A stretch of DNA of 64,000 nucleotides from Vibrio maerlii (GCF_003415655.1 NZ_QRHC01000004.1:310001-374000); one strand, 5' to 3'; counted from the first letter of the stretch, positions 1-10,048 are shown. The notes: generated from the sequence alone by a model not told the origin. A program made the numbers and translations.

Positions 1-134
1 GTTTTTTTACCGTTAAAACGTAAGAATCACAAAATATCCAACCTGGAACACGGTTAAGCTTTGTAGCTTTACTACAATGTTTAAGTTCTAAGTCACTACA
101 AGTTTTTAAGTTATGCAATAGTCAAGGAATCGCT

Positions 135-1676
135 ATGCAAAAAATTGGTGTACCAAGAGAATCTCTCTCAGGAGAGACCAGGGTCGCTGCCTCACCTAAA
201 TCGGTGGAGCAGCTACTCAAGTTGGGATTTGAAGTCTCAGTAGAATCGCAAGCGGGTGCGCTTGCAAGTTTTGAAGACGCAGCGTTTGAAGCTGCCGGTG
301 CAAAGGTTGTTTCAAAAGACGAAGTTTGGGCTTCTGATCTTATCTTCAAAGTCAATGCACCTAGCGAAGACGAAATCGCGTTAATCAAAGACGGTGCAAG
401 TCTTATCAGTTTTATCTGGCCAGCTCAAAATCCTGAGCTAATGGAAAAACTCTCTAGTCGTAATATCAACGTTATGGCAATGGACGCCGTTCCTCGTATC
501 TCACGAGCACAAGCTCTTGATGCTCTTTCTTCTATGGCAAACATTGCAGGCTATCGTGCTGTTGTTGAAGCGGCACATGAGTTTGGCCGTTTCTTTACCG
601 GCCAAATTACCGCTGCAGGTAAAGTTCCACCGGCAAAGGTACTGGTTGCAGGTGCAGGTGTTGCTGGTCTTGCTGCCATTGGCGCTGCGGGTAGCCTTGG
701 GGCAATCGTCCGAGCATTCGATGTCCGCCCAGAAGTAAAAGAGCAAGTCCAATCAATGGGCGCAGAGTTCCTAGAGGTCGATTACAAAGAAGACTCAGGC
801 TCTGGTGATGGCTACGCGAAAGAAATGTCTGACGAGTTCAACAAAAAAGCGGCGGAGCTTTACGCTGAACAAGCAAAAGATGTTGATATCATTGTTACTA
901 CAGCGCTAATCCCTGGGCGTCCTGCGCCGAAGCTTATCACCAAAGAGATGGTCGATAGCATGAAAGCGGGTAGTGTGATTGTCGATCTTGCAGCCGCCAA
1001 TGGCGGTAACTGCGAGTACACCGTAGCTGATCAGGTCATTACAACGTCAAACGGTGTAAAAGTTGTCGGTTACACCGATATGGTTGGCCGTTTACCGACT
1101 CAATCATCACAGCTTTACGCAACCAATATCGTCAACCTCCTGAAACTATTGTGCAAAGAGAAAGACGGCAATATTGATATTAACTTCGAAGATGTTGTTC
1201 TTCGCGGTGTAACTGTCGTTAAAGAAGGCGAAGTAACTTGGCCTGCGCCACCGATTCAGGTTTCTGCTCAGCCAGAACAAAAACCAAAAGAAGCGCCAAA
1301 GCCAGTCCAAGAGAAAGTAGAAGAGCCGACGTCACCAGTTAAGAAATTTGCGGCATTAGCCGTGGGTGTGGGTGCATTCGCATGGATTGCGAGCGTTGCT
1401 CCCGCTGCATTCCTTTCTCACTTTACTGTGTTCGTTCTGGCTTGTGTGGTTGGGTATTACGTCGTATGGAATGTAACACACGCTCTGCATACTCCACTGA
1501 TGTCTGTGACCAATGCTATCTCCGGTATTATTGTTGTAGGCGCACTATTGCAAATAGGCCAAGGAAATGGCGTGGTATCGGTGCTTTCCTTCATAGCCGT
1601 GCTTATCGCAAGTATCAACATCTTCGGTGGTTTCACCGTAACCAAGCGTATGCTTGAAATGTTCCGTAAAGACTAA
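135..1676 (+). CDS. pntA: NAD(P) transhydrogenase, alpha subunit
   Basis: PntA is the NAD(H)-binding subunit of the inner-membrane transhydrogenase, which uses the proton gradient to pass hydride from NADH to NADP+. The 513-residue length matches the family. Residues 1-380 form the soluble alanine-dehydrogenase-like domain, with a glycine-rich Rossmann loop ([11 protein letters not shown]) near residue 172. A proline/lysine-rich linker follows at about 380-400, then about four membrane segments to the C-terminus (KRMLEMF). The start is preceded by AAGGA at a normal distance. pntB begins 12 bp downstream, so the two are one transcription unit. The identification is secure. Confidence 0.97.
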   Translation: MQKIGVPRESLSGETRVAASPKSVEQLLKLGFEVSVESQAGALASFEDAAFEAAGAKVVSKDEVWASDLIFKVNAPSEDEIALIKDGASLISFIWPAQNPELMEKLSSRNINVMAMDAVPRISRAQALDALSSMANIAGYRAVVEAAHEFGRFFTGQITAAGKVPPAKVLVAGAGVAGLAAIGAAGSLGAIVRAFDVRPEVKEQVQSMGAEFLEVDYKEDSGSGDGYAKEMSDEFNKKAAELYAEQAKDVDIIVTTALIPGRPAPKLITKEMVDSMKAGSVIVDLAAANGGNCEYTVADQVITTSNGVKVVGYTDMVGRLPTQSSQLYATNIVNLLKLLCKEKDGNIDINFEDVVLRGVTVVKEGEVTWPAPPIQVSAQPEQKPKEAPKPVQEKVEEPTSPVKKFAALAVGVGAFAWIASVAPAAFLSHFTVFVLACVVGYYVVWNVTHALHTPLMSVTNAISGIIVVGALLQIGQGNGVVSVLSFIAVLIASINIFGGFTVTKRMLEMFRKD

Positions 1677-1688
1677 GGAGTAGTAGGA

Positions 1689-3065
1689 ATGTCTGCAGGA
1701 TTAGTACAAGCAGCTTACATTATTGCTGCGTTATTCTTTATTTTGAGCCTAGCGGGTTTATCAAAGCAGGAGTCTGCTCGCTCAGGTAACTACTATGGTA
1801 TCGCGGGTATGACGATCGCGCTGATCGCGACGATTTTTGGCCCTGAATCAGAAGGGTTAGTTTGGATCATTATCGCGATGGTGATCGGTGGTGGTATCGG
1901 TATCCACTATGCTAAAAAAGTAGAAATGACAGAAATGCCTGAACTGGTGGCGATTCTCCACAGTTTTGTCGGTATGGCAGCGGTATTAGTGGGTTATAAC
2001 AGCCTTCTCGATGCGCCAGAAGCTGCAACCCATGCTGAGCACGTGATCCACTTGGTTGAAGTTTACCTTGGTGTGTTTATCGGTGCCGTTACCTTTACCG
2101 GTTCGGTTGTAGCCTTTGGCAAACTCAGTGGCATGATTTCTTCTTCACCGTTGAGTCTGCCACATAAGCACAAACTTAACCTTGCTGCGATTGTAGTATC
2201 ACTTCTGTTAATGAAATGGTACCTCAGCACCGACGGTGGTGTTTTCCCATTGATTCTGATGACACTGATTGCCTTTGCATTCGGTTATCACTTAGTTGCA
2301 TCAATTGGTGGTGCAGATATGCCAGTCGTAGTTTCAATGCTTAACTCATACTCAGGTTGGGCAGCGGCTGCAGCGGGCTTTATGCTAGCAAACGATCTTC
2401 TCATTGTGACAGGTGCATTAGTAGGTTCTTCAGGTGCGATTCTGTCTTACATCATGTGTAAGGCAATGAACCGTTCATTTATTAGTGTTATTGCCGGTGG
2501 TTTTGGTCAAGAAGTCGTGATTTCTGAAGATGTAGAGCAGGGTGAACACCGTGAAACATCTGCTGAAGAAGTCGCTGAAATGTTGAAAAACTCTAAGTCA
2601 GTGATCATCACTCCGGGATATGGCATGGCAGTAGCACAAGCACAATACCCAGTTCATGAAATCACAGAGAAACTCCGTGCACAAGGCATCGAAGTTCGCT
2701 TTGGTATTCACCCGGTAGCAGGTCGTCTTCCTGGCCACATGAACGTACTGTTAGCTGAAGCTAAAGTACCGTACGATATCGTTTTAGAAATGGACGAAAT
2801 CAATGACGACTTCACTGAAACGGATACTGTTTTGGTTATTGGTGCAAATGACACGGTTAACCCAGCTGCACTCGAAGATCCAAACAGCCCGATTGCTGGG
2901 ATGCCAGTACTTGAAGTTTGGGACGCTCAGAATGTTATCGTGTTCAAACGTTCTATGAATACAGGCTACGCTGGTGTTCAGAACCCGCTATTCTTCAAAG
3001 AAAACACTCAAATGCTATTTGGTGATGCGAAGGAAAGTGTCGACGCGATTTCTAAAGCGCTTTAA
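1689..3065 (+). CDS. pntB: NAD(P) transhydrogenase, beta subunit
   Basis: PntB supplies most of the membrane channel and the NADP(H)-binding domain of transhydrogenase. The 458-residue protein starts with eight or nine hydrophobic helices (about residues 1-265) and ends with a soluble domain carrying the NADP-site motif [10 protein letters not shown] near residue 309, followed by the typical [18 protein letters not shown] stretch. An AAGGAG ribosome site lies just before the ATG. It follows pntA by 12 bp and is closed by a strong terminator, so pntAB is a two-gene operon separate from vxrA downstream. Confidence 0.97.
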   Translation: MSAGLVQAAYIIAALFFILSLAGLSKQESARSGNYYGIAGMTIALIATIFGPESEGLVWIIIAMVIGGGIGIHYAKKVEMTEMPELVAILHSFVGMAAVLVGYNSLLDAPEAATHAEHVIHLVEVYLGVFIGAVTFTGSVVAFGKLSGMISSSPLSLPHKHKLNLAAIVVSLLLMKWYLSTDGGVFPLILMTLIAFAFGYHLVASIGGADMPVVVSMLNSYSGWAAAAAGFMLANDLLIVTGALVGSSGAILSYIMCKAMNRSFISVIAGGFGQEVVISEDVEQGEHRETSAEEVAEMLKNSKSVIITPGYGMAVAQAQYPVHEITEKLRAQGIEVRFGIHPVAGRLPGHMNVLLAEAKVPYDIVLEMDEINDDFTETDTVLVIGANDTVNPAALEDPNSPIAGMPVLEVWDAQNVIVFKRSMNTGYAGVQNPLFFKENTQMLFGDAKESVDAISKAL

Positions 3066-3096
3066 CGCTATACTGCGTCAATTTTATGTCAATAAA

Positions 3097-3125
3097 AAGG
3101 CTAGCCTCATCGCTAGCCTTTTATT
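3097..3125 (+). terminator. Intrinsic terminator after pntAB
   Basis: Perfect 9-bp stem AAGGCTAGC/GCTAGCCTT with a six-base loop, followed by a T-rich run, 31 bp after the pntB stop. Confidence 0.9.
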
Positions 3126-3224
3126 TTGTCGTTTTGCGTGTAATCTCTGCTTCTTTTGCTGTAACTTTCTTTAATATGTCCTATATTCATAGGGTTAAGT
3201 TAAACATCAACTCAGAGGTAATGA

Positions 3225-4673
3225 GTGAAATTATCGGTTTTAATGACACTGTCACTTTTACTTCTGCCAATTACCGCAACCGCGAACACGTTACCTGAAC
3301 GTATCGAGAATTTTACAGAGCAGATTGACTACTCTAAAGCGCTTGTATCTTATGATATTCGAATCCTGCATTCGGAATATCCAACCAAACTTATCGCGTC
3401 TGAATCTATGTATCCCCAGACGTCTTCATACCCTTTAAAAGATGTTCAGCTTCTTTTTAGTCTTAGTCAATCCTGTACTGGTAAACTGCCAGTCAGTCCA
3501 TTAATTACCGAGCCTTTAGTTTTTACTCGAGCTATTTGTAAAGGAACACCGCTGTCAGAAAAGTGGTTCGCGCGCTCAAACCTAATTCACCCAGGGGGCG
3601 GCACTTACGCGGCACGCTACGTCGATAAGTTTCCGGATCTGTATGAAGAGCTAGAGCACTTTATGCATGTAAAAGAGCGCCCACTTGGTGTGGTAGGTAG
3701 TATGCTATCTCGCTTGCAAACCATGACGCCTAGCGAGGTAGACGCTTTAATCTCAGCAGCCTCAATGTTCGTACAGGGTGACGATCTCTGGCTTAGAAGG
3801 GGTGATAGCTATTACATCTTTGATCAAGAAACCTGGCTGCCTCTCGTCGACAAAAATGAATTGCAATACAACATTACCTCAGGGAGTGGTACTTGTTTTG
3901 TACAGCGCGGAAACATTTGCTGGTCTATAAAAGATCACTCAAAGGTGTGGCGACTTAGCTTAATAGCTCTTATTGCGTTCAACATCGTAGGTTTATTCGT
4001 ATGGTTTTACTATCGATGGAAAACCAAGCGACAAGAATTACAGAGCCGTATGTTAGTACTTCAAATTCTAACCCATGAACTGAGGACACCGATTGCGAGT
4101 CTCTCTATGACTGTGGAAGGCTTTAGACGCGAGTTCGAACATTTACCGGAGTCGGTATATGACGAGTTTAGGCGCTTATGTGAAGATACACGACGACTAC
4201 GCCAGCTTGCTGAGGCGAGTAAAGATTACCTACAGTCTGATAAACAACAGTTGGCGACAGAATGGGTACCATCTGTCCAGGAGTGGCTCGACTATTTATT
4301 AGAAGATTATCATGAGCATGATATTAAGCTGATGATATCAAAAGATTTTTCTATGAAAGCTAATATATACTGGCTCGGTACATGCATCGATAACCTGCTT
4401 AGAAATGCGGTGAAGTATGGTGTTAGTCCAATAGAGCTCATCGTCGAGCAGAACACAAATTGCGTGACAATTTCGGTAAAAGATGGCGGTAACCTTACCG
4501 CTAAAGATTGGAAAAACTTGAAAAAACCATTTGTTAGTAAAAGTGGTCTTGGTTTAGGTTTAACTATAGTGGAATCAATGGTGGAACGCATGGGCGGCAC
4601 AATGCGCTTGATTGGTCCACCGACAACATTTATTTTGGAGATCCCTTGTGAAACAGACATTGCTTCTAGTTGA
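3225..4673 (+). CDS. vxrA: Sensor histidine kinase VxrA (DUF3404 sensor domain)
   Basis: VxrA is the membrane sensor of the Vibrio VxrAB two-component system, which is known to control type VI secretion, biofilm and cell-wall stress responses. The start is GTG at 3225 with GAGG six bases upstream. A signal peptide (about residues 1-21, ending ATANT) leads into a periplasmic domain of about 220 residues of the DUF3404 type. One membrane helix follows near residues 245-265, then the HisKA box LTHELRTP with phosphorylated His284, the N-box NLLRNAVKYG, and a short ATPase region ending GLGLGLTIVESMVERMGG. Its end overlaps vxrB. Identification rests on the DUF3404-like region and the neighbours. 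Confidence 0.9.
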   Translation: MKLSVLMTLSLLLLPITATANTLPERIENFTEQIDYSKALVSYDIRILHSEYPTKLIASESMYPQTSSYPLKDVQLLFSLSQSCTGKLPVSPLITEPLVFTRAICKGTPLSEKWFARSNLIHPGGGTYAARYVDKFPDLYEELEHFMHVKERPLGVVGSMLSRLQTMTPSEVDALISAASMFVQGDDLWLRRGDSYYIFDQETWLPLVDKNELQYNITSGSGTCFVQRGNICWSIKDHSKVWRLSLIALIAFNIVGLFVWFYYRWKTKRQELQSRMLVLQILTHELRTPIASLSMTVEGFRREFEHLPESVYDEFRRLCEDTRRLRQLAEASKDYLQSDKQQLATEWVPSVQEWLDYLLEDYHEHDIKLMISKDFSMKANIYWLGTCIDNLLRNAVKYGVSPIELIVEQNTNCVTISVKDGGNLTAKDWKNLKKPFVSKSGLGLGLTIVESMVERMGGTMRLIGPPTTFILEIPCETDIASS

Positions 4674-5307
4674 AGATGATAAAAACTTAGCCGACGGACT
4701 TTTAGTTAGCTTAGAGCAAGCTGGCTATGAGTGTCTGCACGCAGAAACAATCGCTGATGTTGCACCTCTATGGGAGAAAGCAGACCTAGTGATTCTGGAT
4801 AGACAACTCCCTGATGGTGACTCTGTAGACCATCTAGCGGACTGGAAAGCCATCAACAACATTCCAGTTATTCTATTAACAGCCCTAGTCACGATTAAAG
4901 ACAAAGTTGCGGGCCTAGACTCTGGTGCAAATGACTACCTAACAAAACCTTTCGCTGAGGCGGAGCTCTTTGCACGTATCCGCGCTCAGTTACGTCAACC
5001 AGAAGCGGAAGAGTCTGAGCAGGACAAAGTTGTCGCTACTAATCTTGTTATTGATAGAGCGACTCGTGAAGTTTTTTATCAAGATGAACTTGTGACGCTT
5101 ACTCGTACCGAATTTGATTTGCTACTTTTCTTGGCAAGCAATCTTGGCCGTGTATTCACACGTGACGAACTGCTTGACCATGTATGGGGCTACAACCATT
5201 TCCCGACAACACGAACGGTAGACACACACGTTCTTCAATTGCGCCAGAAACTACCCGGCTTAGAAATTGAAACGCTACGTGGTGTTGGTTATAAGATGAA
5301 GGCGTAA
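4648..5307 (+). CDS. vxrB: OmpR-family response regulator VxrB
   Basis: This is the DNA-binding partner of VxrA. I place the start at GTG 4648 because GGAG lies seven bases upstream and the product then begins MKQTLLLVEDD, the normal first strand of a receiver domain. A longer upstream start would add a non-conserved leader. The 219-residue protein has acidic residues D10/D11, phospho-acceptor D51 (VILDRQLPDG), the conserved K of LTKPF, and a C-terminal winged helix (TRTEFDLLLFLASN to RGVGYKM). It overlaps vxrA by 26 bp and vxrC starts 2 bp after it, which suggests translational coupling. Confidence 0.92.
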   Translation: MKQTLLLVEDDKNLADGLLVSLEQAGYECLHAETIADVAPLWEKADLVILDRQLPDGDSVDHLADWKAINNIPVILLTALVTIKDKVAGLDSGANDYLTKPFAEAELFARIRAQLRQPEAEESEQDKVVATNLVIDRATREVFYQDELVTLTRTEFDLLLFLASNLGRVFTRDELLDHVWGYNHFPTTRTVDTHVLQLRQKLPGLEIETLRGVGYKMKA

Positions 5308-5309
5308 CC

Positions 5310-6176
5310 ATGTCTCGAATCGCGGTAATTGGGTTAATTGCATATTCGCCGTTTCTCACGGCGGATTGGTTCAGCACCAATAATGCTTTGAATAAAGCCC
5401 ATGAAAGTCTACTCACCAACGACTTAGCATCTAGTTTTACCGCTATGGTAGAGGTGTGGCAAAAACCGGCCACACCCGCGATTAAAGACAACCTGAACAA
5501 TCTGTTAATTCAATCTCTAGATGTTGATTGTGGCCGAACATTGAGTAATAAAGCGTTACCAGTTTGGATTCAATCTCTTTCTATCACTAGACAAACATTA
5601 GAAAGCCCAGGACGCAGAACCTTTAGAGCCGTTCTTAATGCGACGGCTACAGAATCCATAAAAACACTCTCATTTAAGTCTTTGTCTGATAAAGCAATTT
5701 CTATAGATGCAGAGTCTACCGAACCTAGTGACGGCGTCACAGATAACCACACATTTCAAACTCGATACAACCTTAATTACAACCTGGACATCGGTTTATA
5801 CGAGGTTGAAATAGAATCTGACAGTGGAAAAAGTTGGAGTCACTGGGTCATCATCAGCGAATCACCAGAAAAATACACAGCTCGTTGGACTGGCAAGGAC
5901 AGCTGGACAATAGAAAAAACATTTATCCCTAATAGATACTGCTCACTTCCATTACTTCAAGTCGCACTCTACGATTACAAAGACAACGCTTATACTGAAA
6001 AGTGGAGTCAACAGTACGAATCGGACTACCCACAAACTATTGATGCCAGTGAGCTAGAACCGCAGCGCTATATTCTTGCCATATCAATGACACACGAACG
6101 CTGGCAGGGCGACATAGTTCTGAAAGATCAACGGGTCATCAGCAAGTCTTACGATCTTACAGCCGACAAGGAATGA
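5310..6176 (+). CDS. vxrC: DUF2861-family protein VxrC, predicted exported
   Basis: The 288-residue product begins with a short hydrophobic leader (MSRIAVIGLIAYSPF) consistent with export to the periplasm. The rest is soluble and rich in tryptophan-containing beta-strand-like segments (SHWVIISESPEKYTARW). No catalytic motif is recognised. It starts 2 bp after vxrB, and in other vibrios the third gene of this operon is a DUF2861 protein of about this size, which is the main basis for the name. Its biochemical role is not known to me. Confidence 0.8.
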   Translation: MSRIAVIGLIAYSPFLTADWFSTNNALNKAHESLLTNDLASSFTAMVEVWQKPATPAIKDNLNNLLIQSLDVDCGRTLSNKALPVWIQSLSITRQTLESPGRRTFRAVLNATATESIKTLSFKSLSDKAISIDAESTEPSDGVTDNHTFQTRYNLNYNLDIGLYEVEIESDSGKSWSHWVIISESPEKYTARWTGKDSWTIEKTFIPNRYCSLPLLQVALYDYKDNAYTEKWSQQYESDYPQTIDASELEPQRYILAISMTHERWQGDIVLKDQRVISKSYDLTADKE

Positions 6177-6245
6177 TTCTTGCTTGATTTATAGCAAAGG
6201 GGTAATTGTTGCCGCTAAACTATAAATAATACCGAAGAATTCATT

Positions 6246-7382
6246 ATGAAAAATCTATTCAAACTGACTGCAGTGGCGCTGTCTGTTGTTGCAGGGACTG
6301 CACAAGCTGCTAGCTACGCGACGGACGCGCGTGGTGAAGCGATGGGTGGCGTTGGCGCAGTATCAGCGACCTACTTAACCGCTCCGTTTTACAACCCAGC
6401 TCTCACCGCCATCTACCGAAGAAACGATGACGCAGGTATGCTTCTACCTAGTCTTGGCCTTATGTATGATGATGAATCTCAATTACTTGATAATATCGAT
6501 ACAATCGTAGATTTAGACTTAAGCAACCCAAACAATGAACAAGAAGCAGAACAATTACTCAATGATCTAGCTAATGCTCAATCAAAAGTGGAACTTGGGG
6601 GGGCAGTAGCCTTTGGTCTTCCAAATCAATACATATCCGCCACTGTCTTTGGTAAAGCTTACTCTGAATCATTCATAGAAAGTGTTGTTGATACAGATCC
6701 AAACTCAACGGTAGGGGAACGTCTTGATAATTCAGGAGTAAAAGCGGTGTCTATCGGTGTAACAGAAGCTGGTATCTCCCTCGCGAAATACTACACACTA
6801 CTTGGGCAACACGTTTCTTTTGGCGTTTCACCTAAGCTACAACGTATCTACACATACTCTTATGCCGAAACTTTGGATGGTTACGATCTTTCAGACATTC
6901 GTGATAATGGCCAGGGTGAGACCATGTTCAACATGGATGCGGGTGCACTTTGGTTCAGTGGTCCTCTACGTATTGGCTTTTCAGCCAAGAACCTAGTCTC
7001 TAGAGACATTGAGACGAAAAGAGCGACAAGCGGAAATGTAACTGTACAAGGTGCATACAAGCTTGAACCTCAATATACACTTGGTGCAGGTTTTGTTATG
7101 GACTACGCATCACTGTCGGTTGATTACGACCTTCGTGAAGAGAAGAAGTTCGAAGGATTCAACGACAATACGCAAATGCTAAGAGTAGGGGCGGAAGTCG
7201 ATATTATGCGCCAGCTTTATTTACGCGCAGGATATAAGAAGAATCTAGTGGGTACAGAGCAAGACACTGTGACTGCTGGCGTCGGCTTCGCACCACTAGG
7301 ATTATTTGAGCTTGATGTAGCAGCGAGTTACACAGACAAAAACGCAATGGGCGCATACGTAAACTTCCTTGCGACTTACTAA
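6246..7382 (+). CDS. vxrD: TraF-like outer-membrane beta-barrel protein VxrD
   Basis: The 378-residue protein has a clear signal peptide (cleavage after AQA, about residue 21) and then the TraF/FadL-like start ATDARGEAMGGVGAV...FYNPAL. Alternating hydrophobic strands run to a C-terminus ending in an aromatic residue (YVNFLATY), typical of outer-membrane barrels. It is annotated in databases as conjugal transfer protein TraF, but there are no conjugation genes here, and its place in the vxr operon is the better guide. A run of seven G lies inside the gene at about 6597-6603 and could be a slippage site. The vxr operon function of this gene is inferred. Confidence 0.82.
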   Translation: MKNLFKLTAVALSVVAGTAQAASYATDARGEAMGGVGAVSATYLTAPFYNPALTAIYRRNDDAGMLLPSLGLMYDDESQLLDNIDTIVDLDLSNPNNEQEAEQLLNDLANAQSKVELGGAVAFGLPNQYISATVFGKAYSESFIESVVDTDPNSTVGERLDNSGVKAVSIGVTEAGISLAKYYTLLGQHVSFGVSPKLQRIYTYSYAETLDGYDLSDIRDNGQGETMFNMDAGALWFSGPLRIGFSAKNLVSRDIETKRATSGNVTVQGAYKLEPQYTLGAGFVMDYASLSVDYDLREEKKFEGFNDNTQMLRVGAEVDIMRQLYLRAGYKKNLVGTEQDTVTAGVGFAPLGLFELDVAASYTDKNAMGAYVNFLATY

Positions 7383-7422
7383 TATTCTCGTTATATTCGG
7401 CTCCTAACAAACGGAGTCGAAA

Positions 7423-7578
7423 ATGTTTTCAGATTTACCAACTCTATCGCACGAAGAGCAGCAACAAGCTGTAGAGCGAATTCAAAAACTGATGGCAGAA
7501 GGGGTGAGTACCGCAGAAGCTATCAAGATAATCGCTCAGCAAATTCGAGAAGAACAAGAGTCAAAAAGCGCATCGTAA
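7423..7578 (+). CDS. vxrE: YoaH-family small protein VxrE
   Basis: This 51-residue ORF starts at ATG 7423 behind an ACGGAG ribosome site and encodes a helical, glutamine/glutamate-rich protein (begins [15 protein letters not shown], ends QESKSAS). Size, composition and the motif [17 protein letters not shown] resemble the UPF0181/YoaH family. It is the fifth gene of the vxr operon, 40 bp after vxrD. Its last codons form the 5' arm of the operon terminator and the stop codon sits in the terminator loop. Function unknown. Confidence 0.85.
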   Translation: MFSDLPTLSHEEQQQAVERIQKLMAEGVSTAEAIKIIAQQIREEQESKSAS

Positions 7579-7592
7579 GATGCGCTTTTTTT
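7563..7592 (+). terminator. vxr operon terminator overlapping the vxrE stop
   Basis: A perfect 12-bp stem (AAAAAGCGCATC / GATGCGCTTTTT) with the loop GTAA, then more T. The TAA of vxrE is inside the loop, so the coding end and the terminator are the same bases. Confidence 0.92.
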
Positions 7593-8102
7593 ATACCCGC
7601 ATAATACCCCTAAATTCCACCATTCTCGGTAAACGTTTACTCGCGGGCGCTTTCAGCCAAATAGGGCGCTTACTCTAAGTGTTACAGGGCTAAAACGTGA
7701 CACACTCTCATTTTGATTCAGACAAAGACCGCGATAATAGCATTAACCCCTTGAATACAATGACTTACAATGGAATTATTCACTGGTAATTACAAAAGGG
7801 AAATCACTCACAGAAAATTTGTAATTAAATTACAAACCAAGCTACATTTGTATTATTAGGATTCTAATTTTTAACGTAAGATTCTGTATTTATTAGCTTT
7901 CAATTATCTAAAATTGTTCCACTTCCAATTTTAAGAGTTATAAAAATACAAATAGAAAAGCTGTTTGTCTCATTTTGGGCTTGTCAAAACGCTAGTCCTA
8001 CAGACCTAAGTGACAGTGTCACTTAGGTTGTGAATAAGTTACGTTAATAGAAAGAAATGCAGCCAACAGACGTAGCTACAGAGTTTATTGGTGGGCTAAT
8101 GT
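7593..8102. other. AT-rich non-coding gap with one long palindrome
   Basis: About 510 bp between the vxr terminator and the minus-strand LprI-like gene. I see no credible ORF or RNA gene. The only clear structure is the perfect inverted repeat described separately at 8004-8028. Confidence 0.6.
8004..8028. repeat. Perfect 25-bp palindrome
   Basis: Twelve-base arms (ACCTAAGTGACA / TGTCACTTAGGT) around a single central G. It lies 75 bp beyond the stop of the LprI-like gene and has no T run, so it is either an unusual terminator stem or a protein-binding site. Confidence 0.75.
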
Positions 8103-8783
8103 TTACTGTTGATTAGAGGAGATACTTCTGAGGAACCTAAGTTGCTGTTTGTATACTGCATTAACATTATCAGCGTATACCAATCCCCACATAGTGCCTT
8201 CACGCTGTAGATATTGGCTTTGAAGGTAGGCGATCTTGGCATCTTTGTAAGCTATCCATTTTTTCTGCATATCCGATAGCTGGACATTGTCTGAACCACC
8301 TAAATCCTGATAAATACGATTCAACTCTAAATCAACATACTCAAGTTCTAAATTGAGGCAATCCTGCTTGCCAAGCGTAGATGGGTTTAAAGACAAGCAG
8401 TTCTTTGAAGCGACTTCTATAGGATCGACACTCAAGTGTGGGTCAATAACTGAGACATTTAAATCTAGCGCTTCAAAATGTGCGTAGGGGCCAAATTGCT
8501 TACTGTAGCGTACGAAAACGTGGTCCGATAACTGATTATGTTCAAAAGACTCTCCATATTCATAAAGCTGCTCAAAAAGTTCAGGTGCTATTGAGTAAGT
8601 TACGTAAATTTCTTCGGAATTAACGTTCTTGAGCACGATAGCATTGGGATCCGAGATTCTCACAAACTGTGTAGGAATACCTTCCGATGGTAGGTACGAA
8701 TCTAAAGCAACAGTCGGTGTCGTGTTTGCATATACAGAAGTTGAAAACAGCGTCGCAGTAGCGACAGCTCTCAGTAATGTCAT
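8103..8783 (-). CDS. Exported protein with LprI/DUF1311-like C-terminal domain
   Basis: The 226-residue product has a signal peptide (cleaved after about residue 19, SVYA) and is predicted periplasmic. The C-terminal 100 residues, starting CLSLNPSTLGKQDCLNLE, show the paired cysteines and the helical pattern LNRIYQDL...MQKKWIAYKDAK of the lysozyme-inhibitor LprI-like (DUF1311) family. The N-terminal 120 residues are not recognised. Some members of the family inhibit lysozyme, but that role is only a possibility here. It is a single gene with no operon partner. Confidence 0.65.
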   Translation of the reverse strand: MTLLRAVATATLFSTSVYANTTPTVALDSYLPSEGIPTQFVRISDPNAIVLKNVNSEEIYVTYSIAPELFEQLYEYGESFEHNQLSDHVFVRYSKQFGPYAHFEALDLNVSVIDPHLSVDPIEVASKNCLSLNPSTLGKQDCLNLELEYVDLELNRIYQDLGGSDNVQLSDMQKKWIAYKDAKIAYLQSQYLQREGTMWGLVYADNVNAVYKQQLRFLRSISSNQQ

Positions 8784-9153
8784 GAGTAGAGCCTTTTGAT
8801 AGACGAGGTATGTTTAACACAACAGATTAAACCTAATCGGAAAAACGTGTGCTGATTGATAGACAACCAGAAAAGAAAGATGTTCAATTGAGCCGGTTAT
8901 CCTGACTTAATGCTGATAAAGAAGATATCACACAAGTGCGTATTATCTATCTTATGGTAAATTATATATCATTCTACGTGGGATATTATCGCTTAGACCT
9001 CTACTTCTCCTACTTAACGCATTAGCTTTTAACATAAGTGCTATTTACCATAAAATAGCTAATCTACATATTCTTGTTTCACAGAATATTTTGCCTAGCT
9101 TTGACTTTATCAAACGTCATAGTTTCTGATTTACTAGGTACGTTTACAAGTTA
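8784..9153. other. AT-rich non-coding gap
   Basis: About 370 bp that should hold the promoter of the minus-strand LprI-like gene. I see no ORF with a ribosome site and no strong repeat. Confidence 0.5.
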
Positions 9154-9187
9154 CAAAAAAGCCGCAGAGAAATTAATCCCTACGGCT
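9154..9187 (-). terminator. Terminator of the yciH unit
   Basis: On the minus strand AGCCGTAGGGA...TCTCTGCGGCT forms a stem with one internal mismatch, followed by TTTTTT. Confidence 0.75.
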
Positions 9188-9218
9188 ACGTTCTAGTTGG
9201 CTTCGGTAACGCTAGAAA

Positions 9219-9530
9219 TTAACCGCCGGCTAATTTAACTGTGTGACCTTTTTTCTCAAGGATCTGCTTAAGTTTCTCACGAACATCACCCTGAATTTCA
9301 ATCGTGCCATCTTTTACAGATCCACCACAGCCACACTGCTTTTTAAGCTCTGCTGCGAGTAGCTTTAGCGGTGCGTCATCAAGGTCTAAACCTGTAACAA
9401 TAGAAACGCCTTTACCTTTGCGTCCCTTGGTTTGTTTAATGATTCGAACAACACCATCGCCTTTTGGGCGTTCTACTTTTTCTTCTTCCGGCTTAATACG
9501 ACCAGTTTCTGTTGAATAAACTAAACTCAT
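9219..9530 (-). CDS. yciH: YciH, SUI1/eIF1-like translation factor
   Basis: The 103-residue protein is a bacterial homologue of eukaryotic initiation factor eIF1. The SUI1 domain is clear: IIKQTKGRKGKGVSIVTGLDL, LKKQCGCGGSVKDG and EIQGDVREKLKQILEKKGH. In E. coli YciH is described as a stress-related inhibitor of translation initiation. The ATG overlaps the stop of the upstream DUF3319 gene by one base (TAATG), so the two genes are translationally coupled. Confidence 0.95.
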   Translation of the reverse strand: MSLVYSTETGRIKPEEEKVERPKGDGVVRIIKQTKGRKGKGVSIVTGLDLDDAPLKLLAAELKKQCGCGGSVKDGTIEIQGDVREKLKQILEKKGHTVKLAGG

Positions 9531-9910
9531 TATCTTTTCGCTTGTTTTGCTTTTGCAACAGCAAGTGCTTTCATATAAGCCTCAATGTGCTTTTGAATCG
9601 CTACTTTGCTACCCTTTAGAAGCTTGCCATTAAACATACAGTACCACCCATTTGGTTCACCTGTATCGTTCTTGAGTTGTTGACCCGCAAAAACTTCAGA
9701 GGTCGCTTTCCCGGAACCTGGGCGCGCTGCTTTAACGTCACTAAAGCTTTTAGGATCAATAATTTGTGCGGTATCTACCCACCAATCAATGCTCTTTTTA
9801 ACTGCTGCAAGATTCCCAGATAAGACGTGATTCTTAATCTTTACTTGCCATAAGTCTTGCGAACTGCCAGCACCTTTAAGGTTGAAACCTCTATAATTTG
9901 TAATTGCCAT
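9530..9910 (-). CDS. DUF3319-type hypothetical protein
   Basis: A 126-residue soluble protein with a lysine-rich C-terminus (ALAVAKAKQAKR). The N-terminal pattern NYRGFNLKGAGSSQDLWQVKIK and the SIDWWVD segment match what I know as DUF3319, a small family found mainly in vibrios. No catalytic motif is seen. It is the first gene of a two-gene unit with yciH, sharing a TAATG junction. Function unknown. Confidence 0.75.
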   Translation of the reverse strand: MAITNYRGFNLKGAGSSQDLWQVKIKNHVLSGNLAAVKKSIDWWVDTAQIIDPKSFSDVKAARPGSGKATSEVFAGQQLKNDTGEPNGWYCMFNGKLLKGSKVAIQKHIEAYMKALAVAKAKQAKR

Positions 9911-10048
9911 AGCTTATGAATGTGTTGCGTTTGATAAATTTGATATTACTTGTATACGGTAACTTAGCAAGAAATATCTCCACCGAACAGCATTTACAGT
10001 ATATCGCCTTATATGAAGTCAAAGTTACTTCACGTTTTAGGCAGCTAA

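Noticed and set aside
3086..3298. 70-codon frame between pntB and vxrA
   Set aside because: It starts inside the pntB terminator and overlaps the well-supported GTG start and signal peptide of vxrA.
6246..7382. Conjugation element, because the protein is TraF-like
   Set aside because: There are no other tra genes. The protein is part of the vxr operon of vibrios.
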